DNA of 64,000 nt, taken from Terriglobia bacterium. Its GTDB lineage: Bacteria > Acidobacteriota > Terriglobia > Terriglobales > Acidobacteriaceae. Of the stretch, positions 56,510 to 64,000 are shown piece after piece (position 1 is the first letter of the stretch; each line of letters begins with the position of its first letter). The position numbers were made by a program, and so were the translations under genes. Under the pieces are notes generated by a model. That model was given only the letters and a program-made list of their open reading frames with translations. It had not been told where the DNA came from and ran no database searches. The stretch is taken from positions 1 through 64,000 of the forward strand of contig JAIQGF010000019.1 in NCBI GenBank assembly GCA_020072845.1, written 5' to 3'.

Positions 56510-57148
56510 ATGAGCACTCACATCATCGCTGTCGCCGGCCCTTCCTGTGCCGGTAAAACCGAACTGGCGAAGCGCCTCGCGCGCTCCCTCTCCGCCACCA
56601 TCCTGTCCATGGACGCCTACTACCGCGACCTCGCCTTCCTGCCGCTGGAATCGCGCAGCAAGTTCAACTTCGACCTCCCCGACTCCCTCGATCACACCCT
56701 GCTGCGCGAACACCTCACCGCCCTGGCCGCCGGCTTGCCTATCCAGCGCCCCGTCTATGACTTCACCATTCACACTCGTTCCTCGGTCTGGGAAACCGTC
56801 ACTCCCGGCCCCTTCCTGATTCTGGAGGGCCTCTTCGCGCTCTATTGGGACGACCTGCGTCCCCTTCTGACCACCAAGGTCTACGTGGACGCACCCGATG
56901 AGGTCTGCCTGGCGCGCCGCCAGGTCCGCGACGTTCTCGAGCGCGGGCGCACCGCCGAATCCGTCCACAAACAGTACATCGAAATCGTCCGCCCCATGGC
57001 CGAGCTTTACATCCATCCCACCCGCCGTTTTGCCGATGTCGTGGTCTCCGGGCAAGTGCCGCTCGAGCAGTCAACCGTCGAGGTGATGGCGCGAATCACC
57101 GCCGCCCCGCCCGCGGCGACGCCCGCTTCCGGCGCCAACCCGACTTAA
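56510..57148 (+). CDS. udk: Uridine kinase
   Basis: Phosphorylates uridine and cytidine to the monophosphate. The 212-residue P-loop kinase begins STHIIAVAGPSCAGKTELAKRL (Walker A GPSCAGKT), then ILSMDAYYRDL and NFDLPDSLDHTLL (base-binding), LEGLFALYW and the lid VFVDAPDEVCLARRQVRDVLERGR. The ATG at 56510 begins the domain; upstream open frame is repeat-derived. Last gene of the salvage run. Confidence 0.92.
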   Translation: MSTHIIAVAGPSCAGKTELAKRLARSLSATILSMDAYYRDLAFLPLESRSKFNFDLPDSLDHTLLREHLTALAAGLPIQRPVYDFTIHTRSSVWETVTPGPFLILEGLFALYWDDLRPLLTTKVYVDAPDEVCLARRQVRDVLERGRTAESVHKQYIEIVRPMAELYIHPTRRFADVVVSGQVPLEQSTVEVMARITAAPPAATPASGANPT

Positions 57149-57705
57149 CGCTGCTTTTGGCGCCTCTTAGCCGCTGAGGGCCATAGCTCCCCAGGTCCGC
57201 AGAATGACTTTTGAAACCAGCCCTACAAACTTTTGTATTTTTCCCGCCCGCCAATTTCAAAAACAGGAGGTGCTGACTATCTTTTTCCCACCGTGCCTTC
57301 ATTCCGCAAGCCCTAACGCGCGCCTGGATTTGGCTGGCAGCGTGCATGAGCATTGGCTTCCGAACCACCTGAAGACGGCGGCGCGCCTTGCCTGCCGCTG
57401 AGGAGCAACAGGCTATCGATACGGAGTGCCAGATCCGTTTGAGTATTCCTGCGCCGTCTGCCTCGGCCGTGGTGCAACTGCAGAGTTTTTCTTCAAATAT
57501 TCATCCCGGCAGTGTTCACAAGCAGAGACTCTCGTGTTATGTTTTGCCGCCCAGTCCAGCCGAAGGGAAGCATTCCGGCTACTGGATTCATTGGATGGCA
57601 TCCGGGGATCGTCCCGCAAGTTGCTCACAGCTTTGTAAGAAACCGTTTCTCGCTGGAAAACACTGTTTCTCGCTATAACACAATGTTGCTTCAGGGGGTT
57701 AGTCG
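57149..57705. other. 557-base gap before the TonB receptor
   Basis: No convincing gene. Short frames here (up to 71 codons) lack ribosome-binding sites and protein-like composition. The right end carries the candidate promoter of the TonB receptor gene (57645-57679). The left end has degraded repeat-like sequence (GGCGCCTCTTAGCCGCTGAGGG) related to the intergenic elements elsewhere. Confidence 0.6.
57645..57679 (+). promoter_or_regulatory. Direct repeat plus -10 element before the TonB receptor
   Basis: GTTTCTCGCT occurs at 57645-57654 and again at 57665-57674, a 20-base spacing (two helical turns). TATAAC (57674-57679) follows as -10. The repeats cover the -35 region, as for an activator. 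Confidence 0.5.
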
Positions 57706-60700
57706 ATGTCCAAGTTTAGCGTAACAAAATTCGTCGTTTGCCTGCTCATCCTGGCGATGGGGTTGTTGGCAACCCAAGCGTCGGCTCAATCGCAAGCCAG
57801 CGCCGGCCAGATCGCCGGGGTCGTCAAGGATTCCGCCGGCGCAGTCGTTGTCGGCGCCACCGTCACCGCCGCCAATCCGCAAACCGGATTCAGCCAAACC
57901 GTGACCTCCGGTGATAACGGTTACTACCGCATCGTGCTCCTGCCGCCCGGCAACTATAAGGTCACGGTAAGCCAGCAGGGCTTTGCCGAGGCTGTTGCGC
58001 GGGTGAGTGTCGGCGTTGGGCGCACCACCGATCTCAATGCTGTTCTTACGGTCGGCGGCCGCAAGGAAGAAGTGACCGTCAGCGCCGAGATGATTGAAGC
58101 CCAGCGCCATGAAATGGCCGCCTTCGTCGGTGCCGATATCGTCACCAACATTCCTCTCAACGGTCGTCGCTTCCACGACATCGTTAACACCACGCCGACC
58201 GCGCAAACCGATCCCTCGCGAGGCGGCATCAGTATGACCGGCCAGCGCATGGTCAATACCGGCAGCATCAATGTGGACGGCGCCGACTACGGCCAGCTCT
58301 TCTTCGGCGGCATTCGTGGCGGCGAGCGCGCCGGCTTCGCACCCACCATTCCCCTGGATTCCATCCAGGAGTTCCAGATCATCCGCGCCGGCTACACCGC
58401 CGAGTTCGGCCACTCCACCGGCGGCACCATCACTGCCATCACCAAGTCCGGCACCAATGCCATCCACGGCAACGCCGGCTTCGTCTGGCGTCCTGACGCC
58501 GCGGGCATGGGCAACGAGTTCTACGACACCATCAAAGCGTCGCTTGTCGCCAAGGGCTGCACCACCTGCGTCGTCAACCCCAATCCCACCCTCTACCAGT
58601 GGGGCGGTTCCGTGGGCGGTCCGGTTAAGAAGGACAAGCTGTTTTTCTTCGGCAGCTATGAGCAGCAGCGCCAGCGCATTCCTCACCAGGTCTTCTTCGA
58701 CAACCTCAACGCCTTGCTCGGCGTCAACCCTATTAGCAGCCTGCCGGTACAGCAGCAGGAAGCCGCTGATGCTTTCAACGGCGGCACTTTCAACGGGTAT
58801 GCCTACCCCAGCTTGCAACAGCCCTATCAGCAGACCAATGACGCCTATCTGTTTCTGATTAAGGGCGACTATCAATTCAGCAGCAAGCACCGCTTGAGCG
58901 TTCGCTACAACCACAGCAACTATCAGGGCATAGACGCCAGCTCGGTCGGTTCCGGGATCGCCCCGACCATCACCAACGCCGTCTCCAACAACGGCATTGA
59001 GATTGATAAGACCCGCACCGTGGTCGGCAACCTCAACAGCTTCTTCGGCCATTTCGCCAACGAGCTTCGCGGCCAGTACGCGAAAGAGATTCGCCCGCGC
59101 AACGCCAACGTGCTATCGCCCACCGTGGCCCCCAGCACCATCGGCACCTACGGTACCGTCAGCTTCTTGGGTCAGAACAGCGAGAACGACTACCGTCTCC
59201 AGTTTGCCGACAGCGTCACCTGGTTGAAGGGCGCCCACACTGTCAAATTCGGCGGCGAGTACAGCCACATCTTCGCCACCCAGACCTTCGGCTTTAATCA
59301 GGAGGGTCAGTTCAACTGGCTAAACAACAGTGCCGGCAATATCCCGGCGATCCTGGCCTCCATGTCAACCTGCGGCAACGCCGCTTGCACCGTCGCTGGA
59401 AATCGGTTTGACAACACCAACGTCACCTATTCGCACCAGCTCGGCAATCTGGCGGCAACCATGACGGGCGAGCAAGTGGCCTGGTTCATCCAGGACTCCT
59501 GGCGCATACGCTCCAACTTTACCCTTAACTACGGCCTGCGTTGGGACGGCGCCATTAACCCGCAGCCCGCAGCCAACAACGCCATGCTTCCCCTGGTGCA
59601 GGGATTCGTCTTCCCCAATGGAAAATCGTATAACCCCGCTAGCATTCCGAACCAGTTGGCCCAGTTCGCCCCCCGCTTGGGCTTCGCCTGGGATCCCAAG
59701 GGTGACGGCAAGACCGTGATTCGCGGATTTGGCGGCATCTACTTTGCCGCCACCCCGCTGTTGCTCTACGCCGGCTCGGTAAACAATTTCCGCGAGCCCC
59801 CCGGGGATCTCTCCATCCAGTTGCCCATCACCGTTCCGGCCGCCTTTGCCGCCCTCATCCCGGGCTGCCCGGCGCCCTGCAACACGGTTTACGACCAGCT
59901 CAGGATCGCCGGCATCAACCTCAACAGCTTCACCTTGGACAAGCTGCCCAACCCGACCATCGCCCAGATGAAAACCATCGCCGGCAACATCCTCACGGCG
60001 CAAGGCCTTGCGTTCAATCCGTACAACGGCGCGGCGCCCATCTTCACCGGCAACAACTACTCCAATCCCCGCTCCTACCAGGCGGGATTCGGCCTCGAGC
60101 ATGAGGTCGCTAGGGGCTGGACGCTGTCGCTGGAGGCAAACCTGATCAAGACGGTTCACCTGCAGCGCGATACCGACCTGAACGTGCCGATATCGCCCTG
60201 CCAGGATGCCGCCGGACGCCCGCTGTACCGCCTCACCGGCGCCGCCCCTGCGGGCAACAACTGCGCCGCCAACCTGCAGACCAGCTCGCAGCTTCTGGCG
60301 CGTCCCGTCCCCGGCCTCGGCAGCGTCATTATCCGCGACCCGAGCGCCAAGTCCCTCTATCGCGCCATGACCCTTCGCAGCACCGTCAACCGCAAGTGGG
60401 GACTGATCAACGCCTACTACACCCTGTCGGAGAACCTCGACAACGATTACCAGGAGCGGAGTGCCAGCGGCGTGCAGTATTACGACCGCTACAACTTCAA
60501 ACCTGACTACAGCTTCTCCGATCTCAACCGTCGCCACCAGTTCGTGGCCGAGCCCGTGTTCTTCCTGCCCTTCCAGATCGAGTTGTCCAGCGCCCTGCGC
60601 CTCCTCTCCGGTGCCCCCATCGGCGCCACCGTCGGCTCGGACGTGAACCAGGACAAGACCAACAACGACCGTCCCTACTGGGCTCTCGGCGTTCCCGCCA

Positions 60701-61020
60701 AGCGCAACTCCTTCACCAACCGCGCCTTGACCTTCGTCGACATGCGTGTGCAGAAAAACATCAAGCTCACCGAGTCGAAGTCGATCAAGCTCTCGGCCGA
60801 GATGTTCAACATTTTCAACTTCAAGAACTTGGCCTATTCGGGTACCACGGTGACGAACTTCTGTTCCAGCAGCGTCAACACCTGCGGTATCCCCGGCGGC
60901 GCTTGGACCAACAACCCGAATTTCCTGCACCTGCGCGACTCGGTCACCAACGCGTTGATCACTTCCAACAACGCCGGCACCCCGTTCGAGGCGCAGTTCT
61001 CGTTCAAGTTCATCTTCTAA
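57706..61020 (+). CDS. Oar-like TonB-dependent receptor
   Basis: An 1104-residue outer-membrane protein. Signal peptide (to about 28); carboxypeptidase-regulatory-like domain (GQIAGVVKDSAGAVVVGATVTAANPQTG, about 35-115); plug-like region (QTDPSRGGISMTGQRMVNTGSINVDGAD; GYTAEFGHSTGGTITAITKSGTN); then a long beta-barrel ending EAQFSFKFIF. No canonical TonB box was identified. Such proteins in acidobacteria take up oligosaccharides or other large ligands. A terminator follows. A second receptor lies on the opposite strand past the phosphodiesterase gene. Confidence 0.9.
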   Translation: MSKFSVTKFVVCLLILAMGLLATQASAQSQASAGQIAGVVKDSAGAVVVGATVTAANPQTGFSQTVTSGDNGYYRIVLLPPGNYKVTVSQQGFAEAVARVSVGVGRTTDLNAVLTVGGRKEEVTVSAEMIEAQRHEMAAFVGADIVTNIPLNGRRFHDIVNTTPTAQTDPSRGGISMTGQRMVNTGSINVDGADYGQLFFGGIRGGERAGFAPTIPLDSIQEFQIIRAGYTAEFGHSTGGTITAITKSGTNAIHGNAGFVWRPDAAGMGNEFYDTIKASLVAKGCTTCVVNPNPTLYQWGGSVGGPVKKDKLFFFGSYEQQRQRIPHQVFFDNLNALLGVNPISSLPVQQQEAADAFNGGTFNGYAYPSLQQPYQQTNDAYLFLIKGDYQFSSKHRLSVRYNHSNYQGIDASSVGSGIAPTITNAVSNNGIEIDKTRTVVGNLNSFFGHFANELRGQYAKEIRPRNANVLSPTVAPSTIGTYGTVSFLGQNSENDYRLQFADSVTWLKGAHTVKFGGEYSHIFATQTFGFNQEGQFNWLNNSAGNIPAILASMSTCGNAACTVAGNRFDNTNVTYSHQLGNLAATMTGEQVAWFIQDSWRIRSNFTLNYGLRWDGAINPQPAANNAMLPLVQGFVFPNGKSYNPASIPNQLAQFAPRLGFAWDPKGDGKTVIRGFGGIYFAATPLLLYAGSVNNFREPPGDLSIQLPITVPAAFAALIPGCPAPCNTVYDQLRIAGINLNSFTLDKLPNPTIAQMKTIAGNILTAQGLAFNPYNGAAPIFTGNNYSNPRSYQAGFGLEHEVARGWTLSLEANLIKTVHLQRDTDLNVPISPCQDAAGRPLYRLTGAAPAGNNCAANLQTSSQLLARPVPGLGSVIIRDPSAKSLYRAMTLRSTVNRKWGLINAYYTLSENLDNDYQERSASGVQYYDRYNFKPDYSFSDLNRRHQFVAEPVFFLPFQIELSSALRLLSGAPIGATVGSDVNQDKTNNDRPYWALGVPAKRNSFTNRALTFVDMRVQKNIKLTESKSIKLSAEMFNIFNFKNLAYSGTTVTNFCSSSVNTCGIPGGAWTNNPNFLHLRDSVTNALITSNNAGTPFEAQFSFKFIF

Positions 61021-61040
61021 TCTGCGGTTTCTCAGCAAAG

Positions 61041-61071
61041 GGCGGCGGATTCATCCGCCGCCTTTCTTTTT
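61041..61071 (+). terminator. Rho-independent terminator after the TonB receptor
   Basis: GGCGGCGGAT-TC-ATCCGCCGCC followed by TTTCTTTTT, 20 bases after the stop codon. Confidence 0.92.
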
Positions 61072-61082
61072 GCCCCAAGCCT

Positions 61083-61173
61083 GCGTGTCCTAAAGCCCAA
61101 AACCCAAGGCCCAAAGCCTGAAATCTAAAGCCTAGAACCTGAAGCCCAAGACCTAAAACCTAAGACCTAAAAC
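61083..61173 (+). repeat. Long AAGCCCAAAACCC / AAACCTAAGACC tandem array
   Basis: A degenerate array of an 8-11 base unit (AAAGCCTGA, AAACCTAAGACC and similar) of about 90 bases, the longest of the boundary arrays. It ends about 25 bases before the phosphodiesterase start codon. Confidence 0.8.
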
Positions 61174-61197
61174 CTGTTATTCTTCTCCGTCCTCCTC

Positions 61198-62526
61198 ATG
61201 ATCAAACTGCTCATCTCCCGAAAACTGCGGGCTTATGTTGTCCTCGTTCTCCTGCTGCTCGCCCACAGCGCCTTCGCTGCCGATGCCCGCCATCTGAAGC
61301 CCACCGTCATCCTGATTTCCATCGACGGCTTCCGCTACGACTATTTCGGCAAGGCCCCAACCCCCAATCTCGGCTCCCTCATCGCCCGCGGCGTGCGTGC
61401 CCGCTACATGGTCCCGTCGTTTCCCACCAAGACTTTTCCCAATCACTACACTATCGTGACCGGGCTCTACCCGGCCCATCACGGCATCGTTGCCAACAAC
61501 ATGTGGGACGACGACTTCCGCGCCACCTTCAAGATGTCCGACCGCCAGCAGGTGCGTGACCCCCGCTGGTGGGGCGGCGAGCCCATCTGGGTGACGGCGC
61601 AGAAGGCCGGGCAAAAGACTGCTCCCATGTACTGGCCGGGCAGCGAAGCCGCCATCGAAGGCCTCATGCCTACCTACGGGGAGGCCTTTGACGAGAAGAC
61701 CACCTTTGAATACCGTGTCAATAAGGTGCTCGCGTGGCTCGATCTGCCTGCGCCCGAGCGGCCCACGTTTCTCACTCTCTACTTCGAAAACGTGGACCAG
61801 GCTGGCCACGATTTCGGCCCGGACTCACCCCAACTTTTCGCCGCCATGGAGCGCGTTGACCAGGCAATCGGACTCCTGCTTCAAGGTCTGAGTGCTCGTG
61901 GCATTGAAGACAAGGTCAATATCATCGTCGTGTCCGATCACGGCATGGCTGCCTGCTCTCGCGAGCGCCTAATCATGCTCGACGACTACGTCAACCCCTC
62001 TAGCGTCATCGTGGTTGACACCACGCCCGTGCTGGCCGTCAAGGCGAAGGACGGCAACCATGCGGCGCTGCTCGCGAAACTCAAACTTGTGCCCCACCTC
62101 ACCGTCTACACCCCGGACACCGTGCCCCAGCGGCTGCACTTCAGCGGCAATCCGCGGATCACCCCGGTGATCGCGGTCGCCGATGTCGGTTGGACGATCA
62201 CTTCGCACGACTACCTTGCCAAACACCCCGACAAGAAGTACGGCGGCGATCACGGTTATGACAATGCCGCCCCGGAAATGCGCGCCATTTTTGTCGCCGC
62301 CGGTCCCGCCTTCAAGCCGCACCGTACCTTGCCTGGTTTCCCCAATGTGGACGTTTACCCCCTGCTGGCATATCTGCTCAACGTCGCCCCCGCCCGCAAC
62401 GATGGCGACATAAGGGTTTTCAAGCCTGTTTTGCGCCCAAGAACGACAAGCGGTCGCCGCGTCCCTATGATGGATCAGGTCAATCCGCCAAACACCGCCG
62501 CGGTGCTAATTAGCAATCACCAATAA
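61198..62526 (+). CDS. Secreted nucleotide pyrophosphatase/phosphodiesterase
   Basis: A 442-residue exported alkaline-phosphatase-superfamily enzyme. Signal peptide to about 28; metal-binding VILISIDGFRYDYF near 39 (Asp); nucleophile Thr79 in PTKTFPNHYTIVTGLYP; Asp/His metal ligands in DQAGHDFGPDS and VVSDHGMA, and GDHGYDNAAPEMRAIFVAAGPAFK near 350. This is the NPP pattern, hydrolysing nucleotide or lipid phosphodiesters. It could feed the nucleoside uptake genes, but the link is only inferred. Confidence 0.93.
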   Translation: MIKLLISRKLRAYVVLVLLLLAHSAFAADARHLKPTVILISIDGFRYDYFGKAPTPNLGSLIARGVRARYMVPSFPTKTFPNHYTIVTGLYPAHHGIVANNMWDDDFRATFKMSDRQQVRDPRWWGGEPIWVTAQKAGQKTAPMYWPGSEAAIEGLMPTYGEAFDEKTTFEYRVNKVLAWLDLPAPERPTFLTLYFENVDQAGHDFGPDSPQLFAAMERVDQAIGLLLQGLSARGIEDKVNIIVVSDHGMAACSRERLIMLDDYVNPSSVIVVDTTPVLAVKAKDGNHAALLAKLKLVPHLTVYTPDTVPQRLHFSGNPRITPVIAVADVGWTITSHDYLAKHPDKKYGGDHGYDNAAPEMRAIFVAAGPAFKPHRTLPGFPNVDVYPLLAYLLNVAPARNDGDIRVFKPVLRPRTTSGRRVPMMDQVNPPNTAAVLISNHQ

Positions 62527-62530
62527 AATC

Positions 62531-62554
62531 GGCCCGGCTATCTTCCGCCGGGCC
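62531..62554 (-). terminator. Terminator for the minus-strand receptor
   Basis: GGCCCGGC pairs with GCCGGGCC (8 bp). On the minus strand the stem is followed by GATTTTATTGG, a T-rich tail; on the plus strand no T-run follows. Confidence 0.65.
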
Positions 62555-62598
62555 TGTGCTAATTGCTAATCGCTGCCTTTAGAACGAGAAAAGCCTCC

Positions 62599-64000
62599 TC
62601 AGAAGGTGAAGCGGATGCCCACTTGCATGCGGCGCGCCAAGGTGCCGTCGGGCGGTATGGCATCGCCGGAGGGGATATACAGCAAGCTTGGCGACGCCGT
62701 GATCACGCCCTTGGCCTCCTGGTAAGCCCGGCTGCTGTTGTAGCCGGTGGCCACCCACGAGTTGGTAAGGTTGAACACGTCGAAGCTCAGAGCCACCTTG
62801 TAGCGTTCGGTAATCGGAATTATTTTGCTGAGCCGTGCATCCGCCCGGTAGAACGCTGGCAGCATGTAGCTATTCACCGGCAGCCACGGTACGCGGTAGC
62901 TTAACCCCGACCCGTTCACCGTGGAATTGGAATACATGCCGGTAACGGGGGTGTCAGTCACGTAGATCTGTGGGCTGCCGTATGGGTGACCACTCGCCAG
63001 CGTAGTGATGTTCGAGAGTTCCCAGTTATTCACCACGTACTTGAAGAACCCACCGTCGCGGTGCGTGAACGTGGGCGACGCGACCCAGGCGAACACGAAG
63101 CGATGACGCTGATCGAGGGCGCCAGTACCCCTATCACCCAGGTAGTTTCCGTTGTTGAGCCAGTACGTCGGTGAACTCAACCACAGGGTGTTGTTGCTTT
63201 GGGCGTAGGTTTGGCCATCGTCAATTTCGTGCGACCAGGTATACGAGGCCGCCGCCTGGAACCCGTGCGAGAAGCGTTTGTTTAACTGCACGGAGAGGCC
63301 GTTGTAGTAACTGTTCACGGCATTCTCCGCATAAGCGATGGTGTTGTAACGCGTATCCGGACGCTTTCCGGTGTACACGGGAGTGGTGTAACTGCCCACA
63401 GCATTCCCGCTGGCGTCGGCGATCTGGTAGGTGAAATTCGTCAAGGTTGTTGGCAGATTCAAGTCCCGAATCCCGTAGAGCTGCACGCCGCGGCTCCAGA
63501 GATAGGAGACGTTCAAAACCGTGTCTTTCGTGAGCTGGCGCTGGATGCCGAAATTGCCCTGCTCCGAATAGGGCGTTTTCAGATTCGGCGCCACCATCTG
63601 GATGCTGGGCACTGACGCCCCGGTGCCGCCGGCAGGAAGCGACGGCAGGGTGTTCGGGAAGACCGGGCCGGCGGTCTTTTGCGCTGCCTGGGTGGCATTC
63701 AGCGAGATGCTGGGCTGGTAGATGCCGTTGCCGGTGGTGTACAGGTCGTCGAGAGTGCCGCCTTGGAACCGCGCGTGGTAGATGCCGAAACCGGCTTGCA
63801 GAACCGTCTTGTCGTTCAGCGCGTAGGAAATGCCAATCCGCGGCGCCAGGTTCAGGTTCGACGAAGGAACGTGGCAGGTGAGCGGGTAATCCTGGTTACA
63901 GACCTTCGGCTGCGAAATCTGGGCATATTCGTAGCGCGCCCCGTAGTTGAGCGTCAGCTTCCGGGTCATACGCCACTGGTCTTGCAGGTAAAACCCCAAG
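62599..64000 (-). CDS. TonB-dependent receptor, C-terminal part (runs off the window)
   Basis: About 466 residues of a beta-barrel ending in Phe (MQVGIRFTF), truncated at the window edge; its N-terminus, signal peptide and carboxypeptidase-regulatory domain would lie beyond 64000. FYLQDQWRMTRKLTLNYGARYEY, LAPRIGISYALNDKTVLQAGFGIYHARF, QLTKDTVLNVSYLWSRGVQLYG, and YKVALSFDVFNLTN are typical of the same Oar-like family as the gene at 57706. It is convergent with the phosphodiesterase. Confidence 0.9.
   Translation of the reverse strand, partial: LGFYLQDQWRMTRKLTLNYGARYEYAQISQPKVCNQDYPLTCHVPSSNLNLAPRIGISYALNDKTVLQAGFGIYHARFQGGTLDDLYTTGNGIYQPSISLNATQAAQKTAGPVFPNTLPSLPAGGTGASVPSIQMVAPNLKTPYSEQGNFGIQRQLTKDTVLNVSYLWSRGVQLYGIRDLNLPTTLTNFTYQIADASGNAVGSYTTPVYTGKRPDTRYNTIAYAENAVNSYYNGLSVQLNKRFSHGFQAAASYTWSHEIDDGQTYAQSNNTLWLSSPTYWLNNGNYLGDRGTGALDQRHRFVFAWVASPTFTHRDGGFFKYVVNNWELSNITTLASGHPYGSPQIYVTDTPVTGMYSNSTVNGSGLSYRVPWLPVNSYMLPAFYRADARLSKIIPITERYKVALSFDVFNLTNSWVATGYNSSRAYQEAKGVITASPSLLYIPSGDAIPPDGTLARRMQVGIRFTF

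Noticed and set aside
57413-57638. Short frames of about 70 codons with Cys pairs in the gap before the TonB receptor
   Set aside because: No ribosome-binding site, both strands equally open, and no protein-like pattern.
1-64000. CRISPR array, prophage, rRNA or insertion-sequence transposase
   Set aside because: No regular direct repeats with unique spacers, no capsid or integrase genes, no rRNA core sequence and no transposase motif were seen; the tandem arrays have no spacers and units of 6-12 bases.

Overview
This GC-rich window looks like chromosome from an acidobacterium (Terriglobia-like). The inference rests on gene content: two large Oar-like TonB-dependent receptors with an N-terminal carboxypeptidase-regulatory domain, a secreted tricorn-like protease beside a pro-kumamolisin (S53) protease, an STN/secretin-like secreted protein, and many TTG/GTG starts. 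No plasmid, prophage, insertion sequence transposase or CRISPR array is visible. The only RNA gene recognised with confidence is a selenocysteine tRNA (selC).

Layout. 0-6.4 kb: mtnA, pyrE and a CPBP protease on the minus strand, an orphan DUF4118-PAS sensor, and uvrA. 6.6-9.3 kb: small proteins and two secreted proteins. 9.4-11.2 kb: a 3-oxoacid CoA-transferase pair split by a small unknown gene, then a candidate structured RNA. 11.4-19.7 kb: type II NADH dehydrogenase, a polytopic glycosyltransferase-like protein, a tandem UspA, a rhomboid-TPR fusion, tryptophan 2,3-dioxygenase, an orphan ABC ATPase and a STAS/pseudo-receiver fusion. 19.8-24.6 kb: argR-argF-argG-argH, all on the minus strand. 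24.7-34.9 kb: secreted esterase, OB-fold-like protein, PilZ protein, asnA, tricorn-like protease, kumamolisin. 35.2-42.6 kb: membrane acyltransferase, DUF4386 protein, selC, a decapitated TPR membrane gene, a porin with a possible attenuator leader, 1-Cys peroxiredoxin and a PhzF-like protein. 42.9-51.0 kb: a polyphosphate island (response regulator, ppk1, sixA-like, ppx/gppA, CHAD, two PPK2). 51.3-57.1 kb: DUF1223 protein, then a nucleoside-salvage run (cdd, thymidine/pyrimidine phosphorylase, CNT transporter, purine nucleoside phosphorylase, uridine kinase). 57.7-64 kb: two TonB-dependent receptors flanking a nucleotide pyrophosphatase/phosphodiesterase.

The most unusual content is between the genes. 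Many gaps are built of short degenerate tandem arrays of several unrelated sequence families (GAAACT, AGCTAAG, CGATAACC, CAGTCGT, GGCTTCA and others) that start or stop within a few bases of start or stop codons. Several are arranged as [array]-spacer-[inverted array], so they can fold into long hairpins. A separate element of about 162 bp with 16-18 bp terminal inverted repeats and three internal hairpins occurs three times. Its terminal repeats and its central hairpin show compensatory changes between copies, which points to selection or maintenance at the level of structure. These elements are the best candidates for something undescribed here.

The genes form recognisable functional sets: arginine synthesis from ornithine under an adjacent ArgR, polyphosphate synthesis and use (two adjacent PPK2 genes resemble a split polyphosphate:AMP phosphotransferase), and uptake plus breakdown of nucleosides. 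Starts were chosen by ribosome-binding site and family alignment from memory; no database search was run.
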